A stretch of 64,000 nt of DNA, from positions 930,001-994,000 of the forward strand of contig NZ_JACBZU010000001.1 in assembly GCF_013407935.1 (NCBI RefSeq), in the 5' to 3' direction. The notes below the pieces were generated by a model. The model did not search any database, was not told where the DNA came from, and saw only the letters and a list, made by a program, of their open reading frames with translations. The DNA is from Allomuricauda sp. ARW1Y1 (GTDB taxonomy: Bacteria; Bacteroidota; Bacteroidia; Flavobacteriales; Flavobacteriaceae). Positions within the stretch are counted from its first letter, which is position 1. The number at the start of each line of letters is the position of its first letter. A program made the position numbers and the translations under genes. Of this stretch, positions 36,613 to 47,042 are shown in pieces.

Positions 36613-36797
36613 GGTCGGTTTCAGTTTAAATTCCAAAAGGGACAAAGTAGGAAAAAGTAGGCGAACCTATTTTCTTTTTATGAAACATTAACAAGTACTG
36701 TCCGCAAACGTCTTTGCGAATTCAATTGAGGCCCGAGTTAAATCACAAATAGCTTAAAGGAAATATGATAGTGTTGAAACGAAAAGTACTCGGCTAC

Positions 36798-37400
36798 CTA
36801 GACGCACTGTTTTTCTGAACTGGGGATGGGCCTATAGGTGTAGTATTGGAGCACTTCTTCCAAAGCCATTTTAAGCGCCTTGTTTATAGGCATCACTTTG
36901 GTTCCCAGTTGAAAATCTATTTGTCCCAATTGCATGTAGTAGTCCGTAAAAACAGGCACGTACATCCCTTCTGAAATGGCCTTTTGGGTGGCCAAGTAAT
37001 TTTCCTCCTGATTTTCCTTGATGACCTTGCAGGTAGCCAACCGTAGGTTTCCATGCTTGTCGCGGTTGGCCGCATAGCCGAACAATCGGCAGATAAGCCC
37101 CCTATGACGGTAACTGCCGCAATGACCCTTTCCAATGATGGAAACCGGATTGAGGATAAAACAGGTCGCTCCGGGATTTTCGGTCAAACTGATCAAGGCA
37201 TCTTCCGCCTTGCCGGATAAAAATAGATGGAAGGCCCAAGGCAAAAACTCCAAGGGCGAAGCATCGATATTGGGGTAGGTACAACATTTTCCACAACCCG
37301 AAACACAACCAATTCCCGAATTTTTTTGGAATTGTTCGGTTTCTTTCTCCAATTGATCGAACAACCGTTCGACCGATCGGACTTTCTGTTCCAGTGTCAT
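36798..37400 (-). CDS. YkgJ-family Cys-cluster (zinc/iron-chelating) protein
   Basis: A 200-residue cytoplasmic protein with the YkgJ/CxxCxxCC-type cysteine cluster (GIGCVSGCGKCCTYP) and two later cysteine groups (GHCGSYRHRGLICRLFGYA; LATCKVIKEN). This pattern is expected to bind zinc or an iron-sulfur centre. No enzymatic activity can be named. It is on the same strand as the nucleotidyl cyclase gene, 77 bases downstream of it. Confidence 0.82.
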   Translation of the reverse strand: MTLEQKVRSVERLFDQLEKETEQFQKNSGIGCVSGCGKCCTYPNIDASPLEFLPWAFHLFLSGKAEDALISLTENPGATCFILNPVSIIGKGHCGSYRHRGLICRLFGYAANRDKHGNLRLATCKVIKENQEENYLATQKAISEGMYVPVFTDYYMQLGQIDFQLGTKVMPINKALKMALEEVLQYYTYRPIPSSEKQCV

Positions 37401-37477
37401 TTTGCGGCACCGAAATTATATCATATTTCGATACGCGGTAAAAATATTTTTAATAAATCAAAGGCTGAAAATCAGGT

Positions 37478-38584
37478 CTAAAAAGTGCCATTGTTGTGGG
37501 CAAAAAGTTCAACCACTTCCTGTCTTCCTTCGAGTTCCATTTTTCCCAAGGATGTAAATGTAAGTGCATCTGATTTTGATAGTTTCCCCACAAGATCGCC
37601 AGAAACCAAAAGGTCCTGCTCAAGGGATTTGCACAACTTTTGGATACGTGCAGTAACGTTAAGTACATCGCCAGTAAAGAAAATTTCCTTTTTGAGCGCA
37701 CCGATTTCACCCGTGGTCACTTTTCCCAAATGCAGGCCTGCCCGGAAAGATGGTACCATACTATACGTAGTGCTAAAATAATCCGATTTTTGTTGCAGAC
37801 TGAGCTTCATGGCGGTGAAACAGCGAATGCAGTTTTGGTTGTGCAATCCATCCTTTTCCTTCCATGTGATTACGATTTCATCGCCCACATATTGGTACAC
37901 TTCACCTCTGAATTGGATAATGGCATCTGACAGTTGGTTATAATAATCGCTCAAAAACCGGAAATAGGCCTTGTGTCCCAATTGCTCTGCAAGCGAGGTG
38001 GAGGATTTCATATCCAAGAACATAAAAACCCTGGATTCCTCCTTGGGCTTATGGTATTTTCCGGAGAAAAAATGGAGCAACACATTATGGCCAAGGTGTT
38101 CGCTGATTCCAGCATAAATGAGGGATACAAAAATGCTGAAGGACAAGGATACCATGGTGCTCAGAAAGGTAGTGCTGGAGATATAGTTGGCAAACTTTTC
38201 CCAGACTTGATGGTCGAGTAGGGAGCTATTGGACTCGATACTGGCGGCAATGGGGAAGGTAATCAGGTTGATGAGCAACATGAACAATACGTAGAATCCC
38301 ATTTTATATAGGATTTTTTGTCCAAAGCTTTTGGATTTGAACCGTTTGCCCATCCAAAGGACTTCTACCGAACCCATCAAAATGCCAACCAGAAATACAG
38401 CCAAGGAAGCAAAGACAAACACACTCCAGGTTACCGTGATGTCGGTTTCAGGGCGTTGGTTTTCGTAGCCAGTGGCCATGGATTCTATGAGCAGGATAAA
38501 CCAGCTCAGGACCAGCCAAATGATGCCGAAGGGCAAAATGCGCTTAAGGTGATGAAGGGTTTTCGGGTTTCGAAAGACATCCAT
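37478..38584 (-). CDS. membrane class III adenylate/guanylate cyclase
   Basis: A 368-residue protein with four predicted N-terminal membrane segments (about residues 15-175) and a class III cyclase catalytic domain (about 185-350). Metal-binding aspartates are in VFMFLDMKSSTSLAEQLGH and in VYQYVGDEIVITW; the transition-state Asn and Arg are in GDVLNVTARIQ. The four-helix plus cyclase layout suggests a signal-responsive membrane receptor without a separate sensor domain. The product (cAMP or cGMP) cannot be settled from the residues I can read. It starts 28 bases after the stop of the large lectin gene, so both may share a transcript. Confidence 0.88.
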   Translation of the reverse strand: MDVFRNPKTLHHLKRILPFGIIWLVLSWFILLIESMATGYENQRPETDITVTWSVFVFASLAVFLVGILMGSVEVLWMGKRFKSKSFGQKILYKMGFYVLFMLLINLITFPIAASIESNSSLLDHQVWEKFANYISSTTFLSTMVSLSFSIFVSLIYAGISEHLGHNVLLHFFSGKYHKPKEESRVFMFLDMKSSTSLAEQLGHKAYFRFLSDYYNQLSDAIIQFRGEVYQYVGDEIVITWKEKDGLHNQNCIRCFTAMKLSLQQKSDYFSTTYSMVPSFRAGLHLGKVTTGEIGALKKEIFFTGDVLNVTARIQKLCKSLEQDLLVSGDLVGKLSKSDALTFTSLGKMELEGRQEVVELFAHNNGTF

Positions 38585-38612
38585 CCGCTAAAGATAAGAT
38601 GATTTTGGATTC

Positions 38613-41600
38613 CTAGTTCTTGTTTACCCGATAGGTAACGCCCCTGTTAGTGAGCACTCTGCCCGCTTTCATGGTCAATGTGGCCTCGTCGGAGGTCAAC
38701 GGAGTACAACTCCCACTACTGTTGGAAACAAGTACCCTAAACAGGTATCCATCTTTATTGCTGTCGGGTGATAGTACCGTTAGTGTGGCCGTTTGGGTGC
38801 CCGAGTATTCGGACCCATCAATGATAGGTGAAAAGTTGCTTCCGCCGTCCGTGCTCACTTCCCATTGATAGGTGTCCACATTGCTTGCGGATACGTTGAA
38901 GCTACCATTGTTTCCAATGACCACGGTCTGGTTGGTGGGTTGGGTATCGATTGTGAAAGGAGCAACTGTAATGGTTTGTTCCACATCGAGGGAGTTGCCC
39001 GCTGCGTCGGTAATGCGATATGTTCTCGTGATGGTCTCTGGGTTGCTTCCGCCGTCACTAACGTCACTTACGAAGGTAACCGTTGGATTTGGGTCGCAAT
39101 TGTCGGTTTCATCGGTAATTAAACTAATGTCTGCAATTGGAATGTCATCCGTACAATGTACCGTTACAGGTGCTGGGGCGCTGGCTGTAGGGGCAACAGA
39201 TTCTACGGTAATGGTCGTGGTGGCGGCAAGGTCCGGGTAAGGCGGATCTCCGGGCATTCCTCCATATTCCACTAAGTAACCTTTAGGTTGATACACTCCG
39301 CTGTTGGCACCGGTATTGGAAAGGTCGTTCCAGGATCCAGGAAGTCCCACACCCGGTGCTGTTATATGTGCATAATCCTCATTTCCTGAGTTGTTGGGCT
39401 CTCCAGAGTTCCAGAATTCATAACCAAACGCAGTTCCGCCTGCGCCGCCTCTCCAGAATAATGTGCCTGCTTCAGGGCCTGTTACCCAATACCAATCGCC
39501 TTCGAGGGCAGCGTCACTGGCTCCAATCCATCCTGCCCCTGGTGCTTGCGATCCCAAAAGGTCTGATTCGTCTTGAACGGAAATGGTCGCCAAATAGCCC
39601 TGAAGTCCATAAAACGTGCGTAATGCTGCTGCATCCCTGGCGGCAGTCCAAGTAATGCCCTCGGAGGGTATGTACTCATAATAATGACCTGTAGATTCCA
39701 GATAATTGGCTTCGTTCATCACTATGGAGAAAGTTCTTGTTTCACCAGCGGTTACGGTTGCTGTCGTTTCAAACACCACTGCACTGATGGCCGCCTCAAA
39801 TTCGGCCAAGGTTGCGGGTCCGTTGAGCAAAAGCCTTCCTTCGGAGGTGTCCCAAGTGGCTGAAATGTTCGGATGGGTACCCGTTAGGCTAAGGACATCC
39901 CCCGAAACATCGTAGTTCGAGGTCACTTGAACATATACCGCATCCAAGGTGCTGCTGTCCGGGTCAGTGATTTCCACACTTTCAACCACAGGAATGGTGT
40001 CGCCTGGGCAAAAGGTTTGATTTCCAGTAGCGGTGATGGATGGTGGTTCGTTGTCATCAAAGGTATCGTCCCTAAAGTCCAAATCGCCCCCTGAGGCAAC
40101 ATCCCCATCGGAATCTGGCAGCAATATTGAGCCTCCATTGGTGTTCAAAGGGTTATCAATGGTACCTCCTGGATCATCGTATCCTGTGGTGGCATCTGTC
40201 GCATTATCTAGTCCATCACCGTCACTATCGGAACCGGCTAAAGTTAAGGTTGCTTCGGTAGTGTCTGGTGTACCATCATTATCACTGTCGGTGTCCATAA
40301 AGTCGGGTGTGCCGTCCCCATCTGTATCAACTGGGGAAAGTCCGCTTCCCTCGTAGGCGTTATCGAGACCATTGCCATTGGAGTCACTGCCCGAAGGAGC
40401 TGTATACGCCAAAGATGTTTGGGCTTCCAAATTATCGGGAATCCCATCACCGTCACTGTCCAAGTCTTGGTAGTTAGGGATTCCATCGCCATCGGTATCC
40501 ACTGTGGTGCAATCCACCGAACCGCCATAACTGGCGCCATAGACCCGAGCACCGACCTGCCAAGCAATTACCTTTATATATTGTAAGCTAGTTCCGTTAA
40601 CGGTAAAGGTGACTTCACGAATGGAGCCTGGGGTAGTGCCATTGGCACCGGCCAGCCAGCCGTTATTTCCTCCACCTGCCGAAGAGCGTTGTATTTGCAT
40701 ATCGGTGCTGGACACTGCCGGGTCCGCCCCAAGAAAAACGCTTACGGAAGTTCCGACCGGAACAGGTTGTGCAAATTGTAAGAGTATTTCGGATTGTCCT
40801 TGGTAGGTCGAAACCGCATTGGCGGCAAAGGAAGTGCCAGGGTTACCTTCAGCATTGGACGGATTGGTAAAGAATTGCAGATTGGTGGCGTTTTGCACAA
40901 AATTTCCGCTGGCGCCTCCACATTCGTCAATATCCAAGATGCCATCGTTGTCATCATCCACATCCGTAACATCATCCACACCATCGCCATCGAGGTCCGC
41001 ACTGCCAATACTACAAGTGGAATACAGTTTGGAAAATGGGATGTTTTGCTTGGAAATGGATGGTCCTTGGTACTGTACGGTAAGCGTCTCGCCACCGCTA
41101 TTTTCAAAAAATAGGACGGTAATATCGTGCAGTCCTGCGGTTAAGGAAATAGTGCCCGACCGTTCCTGTGATCCATGAAGTCCATCATTGTCCACCACTT
41201 CTGTTCCGTTGATAAAGAGTTTGGAGCCATCGTCCGAAGTGGTGAAAAACGTATAAGTTCCGGGTGTATCTATTTGGATAAAGCCGCTGTACCGAATACT
41301 AAAAGTGTTGTTGTCGCCAGGGTCTTCTTGGTTTTGAAGGGCGTCCACATCAAAACTGGTATAGGTGCCCGAGCCCAAGAAACCTGAGGTTGGAATATTA
41401 TCTACTGTGTTGCCAGAAGGAGTGCTATCGTAAAACTCGAAGTCAACTTCACCGTTGCATATTCCAGAAGTGCCTTCCACGAGAACATTGTCAATAAAGA
41501 ATTGTTCGTCGTTATTGTCATTGTCCATCCGTACCCTCACTTCCAAATCGGAGTTTCCTGTGATAGGTATGATAAAGGAGTAGGATGGTGCCAAAGGATC

Positions 41601-42044
41601 GGAATCTGAACCCGAAGCGTTCACAAATTGCTGCCATGAGCCTCCGTCAACGCGGTATTCCCCAATCAAATAATCGTTACCATTGTCCATCTCGTCCTCA
41701 TCGTCCACCCAGGTATCCATACTGAAGCTGATGACGTCGTATCCAGAAATGTTGATGGTGCTGGTCTGCCAGATACCTTCTGCATCTAAGTTCCGACCTC
41801 TCAGGGCATTGTTTCTGGTGGATAGCCTGTTGCCGCGATTTGTGCTCCAAGTGCTGCCGGATGCCCCAGTGGCTGCTCCGTTTTGGGTACCGTTGGAATA
41901 GCTGTTGAAGTTTTCACTCCAAAGCGTGGTCTGTGCAAAAGATAATGTGGTTCCTAAAAGAAAGAGCGCAAAAATGAGCATCCATCTTATGGGATAATGA
42001 TTCTTCTTGTTAGTGAAGAAAGAGGTTGAGGCCATGTACTCCAT
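38613..42044 (-). CDS. secreted multidomain lectin-like protein (PA14, TSP3, C-type lectin)
   Basis: A 1143-residue exported protein with a signal peptide (about residues 20-38, ending TLSFAQ). In order it has a jelly-roll-like N-terminal domain (about 40-190), a PA14 domain (about 205-335: [20 protein letters not shown]), thrombospondin-3-like calcium repeats (DxDGDGxxD words, about 345-380 and again 520-660), a C-type-lectin-like domain with EGDWYWVTG and [19 protein letters not shown] (about 775-925), a HYR-like domain and an Ig-like domain. It ends in a short basic tail ([14 protein letters not shown]) without a recognisable type IX sorting domain. The start is ATG at 42044, or 42035. It probably binds glycans at the cell surface. 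Confidence 0.85.
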   Translation of the reverse strand: MEYMASTSFFTNKKNHYPIRWMLIFALFLLGTTLSFAQTTLWSENFNSYSNGTQNGAATGASGSTWSTNRGNRLSTRNNALRGRNLDAEGIWQTSTINISGYDVISFSMDTWVDDEDEMDNGNDYLIGEYRVDGGSWQQFVNASGSDSDPLAPSYSFIIPITGNSDLEVRVRMDNDNNDEQFFIDNVLVEGTSGICNGEVDFEFYDSTPSGNTVDNIPTSGFLGSGTYTSFDVDALQNQEDPGDNNTFSIRYSGFIQIDTPGTYTFFTTSDDGSKLFINGTEVVDNDGLHGSQERSGTISLTAGLHDITVLFFENSGGETLTVQYQGPSISKQNIPFSKLYSTCSIGSADLDGDGVDDVTDVDDDNDGILDIDECGGASGNFVQNATNLQFFTNPSNAEGNPGTSFAANAVSTYQGQSEILLQFAQPVPVGTSVSVFLGADPAVSSTDMQIQRSSAGGGNNGWLAGANGTTPGSIREVTFTVNGTSLQYIKVIAWQVGARVYGASYGGSVDCTTVDTDGDGIPNYQDLDSDGDGIPDNLEAQTSLAYTAPSGSDSNGNGLDNAYEGSGLSPVDTDGDGTPDFMDTDSDNDGTPDTTEATLTLAGSDSDGDGLDNATDATTGYDDPGGTIDNPLNTNGGSILLPDSDGDVASGGDLDFRDDTFDDNEPPSITATGNQTFCPGDTIPVVESVEITDPDSSTLDAVYVQVTSNYDVSGDVLSLTGTHPNISATWDTSEGRLLLNGPATLAEFEAAISAVVFETTATVTAGETRTFSIVMNEANYLESTGHYYEYIPSEGITWTAARDAAALRTFYGLQGYLATISVQDESDLLGSQAPGAGWIGASDAALEGDWYWVTGPEAGTLFWRGGAGGTAFGYEFWNSGEPNNSGNEDYAHITAPGVGLPGSWNDLSNTGANSGVYQPKGYLVEYGGMPGDPPYPDLAATTTITVESVAPTASAPAPVTVHCTDDIPIADISLITDETDNCDPNPTVTFVSDVSDGGSNPETITRTYRITDAAGNSLDVEQTITVAPFTIDTQPTNQTVVIGNNGSFNVSASNVDTYQWEVSTDGGSNFSPIIDGSEYSGTQTATLTVLSPDSNKDGYLFRVLVSNSSGSCTPLTSDEATLTMKAGRVLTNRGVTYRVNKN

Positions 42045-42232
42045 TAATTAAGGTATAAATTTACGTTTCAACGATTCGATGGAAAATATTTGTTGTGAAC
42101 TGTCCCAAATCGGGTGTTAAACATTTAAATGTATTGGTTGCCTAGATTTGGCCAAGAGATGAATCACGAAGCATGCAAATGGTAATACACTGAAAAATAG
42201 TGGGGTCGGCCTTATTTTTGTTTTGGAATGGG

Positions 42233-42264
42233 TTGCACGGGCGATATTATTTGTTGTATATTTG
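42233..42264 (+). promoter_or_regulatory. rimP-nusA-infB operon promoter
   Basis: TTG (42233-42235), 21 bases, then TATATTTG (42257-42264), a full -7 match with spacing in the accepted range. Transcription would start near 42271, leaving a leader of about 65 bases that contains the hairpin at 42294. Confidence 0.7.
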
Positions 42265-42293
42265 CAAAACTGAACGGATATAAAAGTATTCAT

Positions 42294-42318
42294 GAGGGGA
42301 CCTTGAGTCCCCTCTTTT
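42294..42318 (+). terminator. terminator-like hairpin in the rimP leader (possible attenuator)
   Basis: GAGGGGAC (42294-42301) and GTCCCCTC (42307-42314) form a perfect 8-bp stem with loop CTTGA and are followed by TTTTATT. It lies between the predicted promoter and the rimP start. It would terminate a share of transcripts before rimP-nusA-infB, so regulation through NusA is conceivable. Confidence 0.65.
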
Positions 42319-42336
42319 ATTACTTATTTCTCATTT

Positions 42337-42798
42337 ATGTTGAAGGATAAAGTGGAATTGTTGCTGAACAAGGCGTTGCAGGAAAACCCGTCCTTGTTCT
42401 TGGTCAACCTCACCATAGGTGCGGACAACGGCATCAAGGTGGTTTTGGATGGCGATGAGGGTGTCAGTTTGCAGGACTGTATGGATGTAAGCCGTGCCAT
42501 TGAGCACAATTTGGACCGTGAAGAGGAGGATTTCTCCTTGGAAGTGACCTCGGCAGGAGCTACATCGCCTTTATCGTTGCCGCGTCAGTACAACAAAAAT
42601 ATTGGAAGAAAGTTACAGGTGAGAACCACCTCCGGGGAGCTGGAGGGAACATTGGTGGAAGCCTCGGAAAATAGCATTATCCTGGAGTGGAAGGCACGTG
42701 AGCCGAAACCCGTGGGTAAAGGAAAAGTTACGGTACAGAAAAAGCAGGAAATCGCATTTTCTGATATTCAACAGGCAAAAGTTAAATTAAAATTTTAA
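42337..42798 (+). CDS. rimP: ribosome maturation factor RimP
   Basis: RimP assists 30S subunit maturation. The 153-residue protein has the N-terminal alpha/beta domain (VNLTIGADNGIKVVLDGDEG; VSLQDCMDVSRAIEHNLD) and the family signature LEVTSAGATSPL. The C-terminal SH3-like domain begins RKLQVRTTSGELEGTLV. It opens the conserved rimP-nusA-infB operon, with nusA 12 bases downstream. Confidence 0.96.
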   Translation: MLKDKVELLLNKALQENPSLFLVNLTIGADNGIKVVLDGDEGVSLQDCMDVSRAIEHNLDREEEDFSLEVTSAGATSPLSLPRQYNKNIGRKLQVRTTSGELEGTLVEASENSIILEWKAREPKPVGKGKVTVQKKQEIAFSDIQQAKVKLKF

Positions 42799-42810
42799 TT
42801 GTAGTAGAAA

Positions 42811-44043
42811 ATGGAAAACCTAGCGCTCATCGAATCCTTTTCGGAATTTAAGGACGATAAGTTTATTGACAGGGTTACCCTTATGGCGATTTTGGAAGAA
42901 GTGTTCCGAAGTGCGCTCAAAAAGAAGTTTGGTTCTGACGACAATTTTGATATCATCATCAACCCGGACAAAGGGGATTTGGAGATTTGGAGAAACCGTG
43001 TGGTTGTTGAAGATGGTGAAGTGGAAGATCCGAACGAGGAGATTTCGTTGTCCGAAGCGCGTAAGATAGAGCCCGATTTTGAAGTGGGCGAAGATGTATC
43101 AGAAGAGGTGAAACTTATCGATTTGGGGAGAAGGGCCATTTTGGCATTGCGCCAAAACCTGATTTCCAAGATCCATGAGCACGATAATACCACCATCTAC
43201 AAGCAATTCAAGGATTTGGAAGGTGAAATATATACGGCTGAGGTACATCATATCCGTCACCGTGCCGTAATTTTGTTGGATGATGAAGGAAACGAAATCA
43301 TCCTTCCAAAAGAAAAACAAATACCATCGGACTTTTTCCGCAAGGGAGACAACGTCCGTGGGATCATTGAGAGCGTAGAGCTCAAAGGGAACAAACCGGC
43401 CATCATTATGTCGAGAACTTCCCCCAAATTCTTGGAACAATTGTTTTTCCAAGAAATCCCAGAGGTTTTTGATGGATTGATTACCATTAAAAAAGCGGTT
43501 CGTATCCCAGGAGAAAAGGCCAAAGTGGCCGTGGACTCCTACGATGACAGAATCGACCCCGTTGGTGCCTGTGTAGGTATGAAGGGATCACGGATTCATG
43601 GAATTGTCCGCGAATTGGGCAATGAGAACATCGATGTGATCAACTGGACCAACAACCCGCAATTGATGGTAACAAGGGCCTTGAGTCCGGCGCGTGTGTC
43701 CTCCGTTAAATTGAACGATGAGAAAAAAACCGCCCAAGTGTACCTTAAGCCAGAGGAAGTTTCCAAGGCTATCGGTAGGGGAGGTCATAATATAAGATTG
43801 GCTGGTCAATTGACTGGTTACGAAATAGATGTGTTCCGTGAAGGTGTTGAGGAAGATGTGGAGTTGACCGAGTTCTCGGACGAGATCGAAAGCTGGGTGA
43901 TCGAAGAATTCAAGAAGATTGGATTGGATACCGCGCGCAGCGTTTTGGAACAAGATGTAAACGATTTGGTACAGCGTACCGATCTAGAAGAAGAAACAAT
44001 CCAAGAGGTGGTTCGCATCCTCAAGGAAGAATTTGAAGATTAG
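42811..44043 (+). CDS. nusA: transcription termination/antitermination factor NusA
   Basis: NusA binds RNA polymerase and nascent RNA to modulate pausing, termination and antitermination. The 410 residues hold the N-terminal polymerase-binding domain, an S1 domain (about 135-200: EGEIYTAEVHHIRHRAVIL), and two KH domains (IDPVGACVGMKGSRIHGIV and KAIGRGGHNIRLAGQLTGYE). The acidic C-terminal repeats of enterobacterial NusA are absent, which is normal outside that group. It lies between rimP and infB. Confidence 0.97.
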   Translation: MENLALIESFSEFKDDKFIDRVTLMAILEEVFRSALKKKFGSDDNFDIIINPDKGDLEIWRNRVVVEDGEVEDPNEEISLSEARKIEPDFEVGEDVSEEVKLIDLGRRAILALRQNLISKIHEHDNTTIYKQFKDLEGEIYTAEVHHIRHRAVILLDDEGNEIILPKEKQIPSDFFRKGDNVRGIIESVELKGNKPAIIMSRTSPKFLEQLFFQEIPEVFDGLITIKKAVRIPGEKAKVAVDSYDDRIDPVGACVGMKGSRIHGIVRELGNENIDVINWTNNPQLMVTRALSPARVSSVKLNDEKKTAQVYLKPEEVSKAIGRGGHNIRLAGQLTGYEIDVFREGVEEDVELTEFSDEIESWVIEEFKKIGLDTARSVLEQDVNDLVQRTDLEEETIQEVVRILKEEFED

Positions 44044-44085
44044 GCTTATATTAGCAGCGAAAATTTAGGGCAAGTAAATTAATTT

Positions 44086-46785
44086 ATGGCAGATAATCCA
44101 ACAATACGACTTAATAAAGTTCTCAGAGAATTGAACATTTCACTGGATAGGGCGGTCGACTACCTGGCTTCGGAAGGGCATGAGGTAGAGGCTAGGCCTA
44201 CCACCAAGATATCCAATGAGGTGTATCAGGTTCTGTTGGATGAGTTTCAAACAGATAAGAGCAAAAAGGTCGCTTCCAAGGAAGTGGGCGAGGAAAAGCG
44301 CAAGGAAAAGGAGGCTATCCGAATCCGAATGGAGAAAGAGCAGGAAGAGCGAAGGTTGGCCAAGGAGAAAAAGGAGGCCGAACAGCAAGTGGTTAAGGCC
44401 AAAGCAGAGCTTTCCGGACCAAAGACCGTAGGCAAAATCGACCTGGACAAAAAGCCAGAAAAGCCCAAAGCAGAAGCGCTTAAGGAAGAAGCTCCAAAAG
44501 CGGAGCCCGAAAAGACGGTGGAGGAAACTCCGGCGAAAGAGGTGAAGGAAGAAAAGCCAGCGGCCAAGGCGGAAGAACCCAAGGCTGAAGAGACTGCCGA
44601 AAGTGCGGAAGAGGCTCCATCAGACACCATAAAAACGAATTACCAAAAACTTTCTGGGCCCAAAATCACAGGGGATAAGATTGACCTATCCCAATTCAAT
44701 AAGCCCAAAAAGAAGAAGGCAGAGGAAAAAACCTCAGGAAAAGGAGGGGCTTCCGATAGTGGTGAGCGCAAAAAGCGTAGAAAACGGATAGTTAAAAACG
44801 GTCCACAAGCTGGTGGTGGGCGAAATACCAGAGGCCCTGCAGGAAGGAAAGGACAACGTTCTTCTGCACCAAAAGTGGAGCCTACCGAAGAAGAAGTACA
44901 AAAACAAGTACGGGAAACCCTTGAAAAACTTCAAGGGAAATCCAGTAAGGGCCGTGGTGCCAAATACCGTAGGGAAAAACGAGATCAACACCGTCAGCAA
45001 ACGGAAAAAGATCTTGAGCAACAAGAATTGGAGAGCAAGATTCTTAAGGTAACCGAATTTGTTACCGTGAACGAACTTGCCACCATGATGAACGTTTCTA
45101 CAACTCAGATCATCTCCGCTTGTATGTCCTTGGGCATTATGGTGACGATGAACCAACGCTTGGATGCGGAGACCCTTTCCATAGTTGCCGATGAGTTTGG
45201 TTACGAAGTTGAATTTGTAACGGCTGAAATAGAGGAGACCATTGAAGAGGTCCAAGACAGTCCGGAAGATTTGAAGCCTCGTGCACCTATCGTTACCGTG
45301 ATGGGGCACGTAGACCATGGTAAGACGTCTCTTTTGGATTATATCCGACAGGAAAATGTAATCGCCGGGGAAAGTGGAGGAATTACCCAGCACATTGGTG
45401 CTTATGGGGTTTCGTTGGAAGACGGACAAAAGATAACTTTCTTGGATACACCCGGTCACGAAGCGTTTACTGCGATGAGGGCCCGTGGTGCACAGGTTAC
45501 CGATATTGCGATTATTGTAATCGCTGCTGACGATGATATTATGCCGCAGACCAAAGAGGCCATCAGCCACGCTCAGGCAGCTGGGGTGCCCATTGTATTT
45601 GCCATCAACAAAGTGGATAAGCCAACGGCCAACCCGGATAAAATCAAGGAAGGACTTGCTGGGATGAACTTGTTGGTAGAAGACTGGGGCGGTAAAGTAC
45701 AGTCACACGATATTTCTGCCAAAACAGGTCAGGGCGTTAAGGAGCTTTTGGAAAAAGTGCTTTTGGAGGCCGAATTGTTGGAATTGCAAGCCAACCCAAA
45801 ACGATTGGCCACAGGAACCGTAGTGGAAGCTTTCTTGGACAAAGGTAGAGGGTATGTTGCCACCATTTTGGTGCAGGCGGGTACCTTGAATATCGGAGAT
45901 TACGTGTTGGCAGGGACTTGCAGTGGTAAGGTAAAGGCCATGCAGGATGAACGAGGTAAAAGCGTTCAGAGTGCAGGACCGTCTACCCCAATCTCAATCT
46001 TGGGATTGGATGGGGCGCCACAAGCTGGTGATAGGTTCCATGTACTCGAAGATGAGCGTGAAGCCAAACAGATTGCAGCCAAACGTTCGCAGTTGCAGCG
46101 TGAGCAGTCGGTACGTACACAGCGTCACATTACGTTGGACGAGATTGGACGTAGGATCGCTTTGGGCGACTTCCAAGAGCTGAATATTATCCTCAAGGGT
46201 GATGTGGATGGTTCTGTGGAGGCGTTGACCGATTCATTCCAAAAATTGTCAACTGACGAAATCCAAGTAAACATCATCCATAAAGGCGTAGGAGCCATTA
46301 CCGAATCCGATGTATTGTTGGCCAGTGCCTCCGATGCAATTATTATCGGGTTTAACGTAAGGCCTATGGGCAATGCCCGATCTATCGCCGATAAGGAAGA
46401 AATCGATATCAGGACGTATTCCATCATCTACGATGCCATCAACGATTTGAAGGATGCGATGGAGGGAATGTTGTCCCCAGAAATGAAGGAAGAAATCACT
46501 GGAAATGCAGAGATCAGGGAAACCTTCAAGATTTCCAAGGTTGGAACCATTGCAGGTTGTATGGTCACCAGTGGTAAAATCTTCAGGAACTCACGTATCC
46601 GTTTGATTCGTGATGGAGTGGTCATCTACACCGGAGAGTTGGCATCCTTGAAACGATTTAAGGACGATGTGAAGGAAGTATCCAAAGGATATGACTGTGG
46701 ATTACAGATCAAAAATTATAATGATATAAGGGAGGGTGATATTGTAGAAGCTTTCCAAGAAGTAGCAGTGAAGAAAAAGCTGTAA
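44086..46785 (+). CDS. infB: translation initiation factor IF-2
   Basis: IF-2 is the GTPase that brings initiator tRNA to the 30S subunit. The 899 residues start with an IF2_N domain ([19 protein letters not shown]), followed by a long charged Lys/Glu/Ala-rich region (about 60-290). A second IF2_N domain and the G domain follow, with GHVDHGKT at residue 407, DTPGHEAF and NKVDKP; domains II-IV come after. The last 13 residues end [13 protein letters not shown]. The 3' end is part of a 41-base direct repeat whose second copy lies about 3.1 kb downstream, so this gene end may have been rebuilt by an insertion. Confidence 0.97.
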   Translation: MADNPTIRLNKVLRELNISLDRAVDYLASEGHEVEARPTTKISNEVYQVLLDEFQTDKSKKVASKEVGEEKRKEKEAIRIRMEKEQEERRLAKEKKEAEQQVVKAKAELSGPKTVGKIDLDKKPEKPKAEALKEEAPKAEPEKTVEETPAKEVKEEKPAAKAEEPKAEETAESAEEAPSDTIKTNYQKLSGPKITGDKIDLSQFNKPKKKKAEEKTSGKGGASDSGERKKRRKRIVKNGPQAGGGRNTRGPAGRKGQRSSAPKVEPTEEEVQKQVRETLEKLQGKSSKGRGAKYRREKRDQHRQQTEKDLEQQELESKILKVTEFVTVNELATMMNVSTTQIISACMSLGIMVTMNQRLDAETLSIVADEFGYEVEFVTAEIEETIEEVQDSPEDLKPRAPIVTVMGHVDHGKTSLLDYIRQENVIAGESGGITQHIGAYGVSLEDGQKITFLDTPGHEAFTAMRARGAQVTDIAIIVIAADDDIMPQTKEAISHAQAAGVPIVFAINKVDKPTANPDKIKEGLAGMNLLVEDWGGKVQSHDISAKTGQGVKELLEKVLLEAELLELQANPKRLATGTVVEAFLDKGRGYVATILVQAGTLNIGDYVLAGTCSGKVKAMQDERGKSVQSAGPSTPISILGLDGAPQAGDRFHVLEDEREAKQIAAKRSQLQREQSVRTQRHITLDEIGRRIALGDFQELNIILKGDVDGSVEALTDSFQKLSTDEIQVNIIHKGVGAITESDVLLASASDAIIIGFNVRPMGNARSIADKEEIDIRTYSIIYDAINDLKDAMEGMLSPEMKEEITGNAEIRETFKISKVGTIAGCMVTSGKIFRNSRIRLIRDGVVIYTGELASLKRFKDDVKEVSKGYDCGLQIKNYNDIREGDIVEAFQEVAVKKKL

Positions 46786-46787
46786 CG
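46747..46787 (+). repeat. infB 3'-end direct repeat, copy 1
   Basis: The last 39 bases of infB plus two bases beyond the stop. Copy 2 is at 49845-49885; 40 of 41 bases agree, with the only difference (T/C at the sixth base) silent. The last 35 bases are identical. Confidence 0.95.
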
Positions 46788-46808
46788 TTCATAATTATCA
46801 GTTTTAAG

Positions 46809-46834
46809 AACCCGCTCATCGAGTGGGTTTTTTT
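46809..46834 (+). terminator. terminator after infB (cassette side)
   Basis: AACCCGCTC (46809-46817) pairs with GAGTGGGTT (46821-46829), one G-T pair, and a run of T follows to 46834. It is 24 bases past the infB stop. Confidence 0.88.
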
Positions 46835-46917
46835 ATGCCTTTTGATTGTCATTTTTTCCAAAACCGATTGTGGGACATTTTTGAAAAATTAGAGGTCTTT
46901 TTTTAGGCAAAAAAATG

Positions 46918-46980
46918 CATCCGTCAGATCAAACGGGTCATCCGTCAATTGAAAAGGGCCATCCGTCAATTCACTGAAAA
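46918..46980. repeat. three 21-bp direct repeats upstream of the cassette genes
   Basis: Copies start at 46918, 46939 and 46960, each with the 9-base core CATCCGTCA followed by 12 less conserved bases (GGG near the end in copies 1 and 2). The first core is perfectly conserved in all three. Nine-base cores at a 21-base pitch put all sites on one helix face, as in arrays bound by LytTR-type regulators. An inverted CTTTCA-N5-TGAAAG (46983-46999) follows. This array lies 63 bases before the lipoprotein ATG. Confidence 0.8.
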
Positions 46981-47042
46981 TTCTTTCAGAAAATGAAAGT
47001 ACTTTTTGGGTCTTAACCATTAATTCCCAAATCGACGGACCT

